A stretch of DNA of 22,154 nucleotides from Chitinophagaceae bacterium UBA2789. GTDB taxonomy: Bacteria; Bacteroidota; Bacteroidia; Chitinophagales; Chitinophagaceae. A program made the translations under genes and the position numbers. The notes under the pieces were generated by a model. That model ran no database searches, had not been told where the DNA came from, and saw nothing but the letters and a program-made list of their open reading frames with translations. The stretch is from contig DEHX01000003.1 of the NCBI GenBank assembly GCA_002352145.1, positions 4,348 through 26,501 of the forward strand, written 5' to 3'. Shown here piece after piece: positions 22,012-22,154 of this stretch (position 1 is its first letter; each line of letters begins with the position of its first letter).

Positions 22012-22154
22012 TCAGTTGTTGGGTGAATTCTTAATATCGCTGGCACTTTCTTCAATCTCTTTCTTCACATTGCTTTTGGCATCATTGAATTCACGAACAC
22101 CCTTTCCAAGACCACGCATCAGTTCGGGGATTTTCTTTCCTCCAAACAATAACA
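22012..22154 (-). CDS. tatA: Sec-independent protein translocase TatA/E-like, C-terminal part (5' truncated)
   Basis: The minus-strand frame enters from the window edge and ends at TGA (22012-22014). The visible 46 residues begin LLFGGKKIPELMRGLGKGVR, the end of the membrane helix and the hinge plus amphipathic helix typical of TatA. A short charged tail follows (EFNDAKSNVKKEIEE, ending SPNN). TatA oligomers form the passage for folded proteins through the inner membrane. The N-terminal membrane helix is outside the window. The gene lies 39 nt upstream of gatA on the same strand. Confidence 0.9.
   Translation of the reverse strand, partial: LLFGGKKIPELMRGLGKGVREFNDAKSNVKKEIEESASDIKNSPNN

Overview
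The window reads as chromosomal DNA of a Bacteroidota bacterium, most likely in or near the Chitinophagaceae. The support is: two type IX secretion (T9SS) cargo proteins with type B (gliding-motility-type) C-terminal domains, a PorP/SprF-family outer-membrane protein, a B12-dependent (class II) ribonucleotide reductase, tandem clpP genes, TAnnTTTG-like promoter elements, and few recognisable Shine-Dalgarno sites. No phage, IS element, CRISPR array, rRNA or defence island was found.

Layout. (1) 1-1176 is the 3' end of nrdJ (plus), followed by two terminators. (2) 1384-1701 holds two very small genes missed by length cut-offs, a 43-aa lipoprotein (plus) and a 48-aa helical protein (minus). They converge on a palindrome that fills the gap between them. 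(3) 1786-6308 is a minus-strand protein quality-control block, read in the order tRNA-Leu(UAG), tig, clpP, second divergent clpP, clpX, with terminator-like hairpins after tig, after the second clpP and after clpX. (4) 6612-9739 (plus) is a T9SS type B surface protein plus its PorP/SprF-family partner, ended by a 17-bp-stem terminator. (5) 9849-12086 is a bifunctional RelA/SpoT homologue. (6) 12189-16181 is a larger paralogue of the surface protein with eight SprB-type repeats. (7) 16347-19443 (plus) holds purA, an acidic/lysine-rich low-complexity protein and pabB. (8) 19440-22154 (minus) holds, in transcription order, tatA (partial), gatA and a lytic transglycosylase. The last converges on pabB with overlapping stop codons.

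How the genes work together. Trigger factor, ClpP and ClpX handle nascent-chain folding and ATP-dependent proteolysis. The two SprB/CHU_C proteins share the same roughly 300-residue N-terminal module and are probably exported by T9SS and held at the cell surface, with the PorP/SprF protein as partner. The remaining genes are housekeeping: nucleotide synthesis (nrdJ, purA), folate precursor (pabB), stringent response (rel), tRNA-Gln amidation (gatA), Tat export (tatA) and peptidoglycan turnover.

Most of the window is conventional. The points I consider worth checking are the paralogous T9SS-B pair with its shared N-terminal module and unequal repeat number, the derived second ClpP, the two tiny genes and their shared palindrome, and the hairpin plus 24-codon ORF just upstream of rel. 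I did not find strong evidence of an entirely new system.
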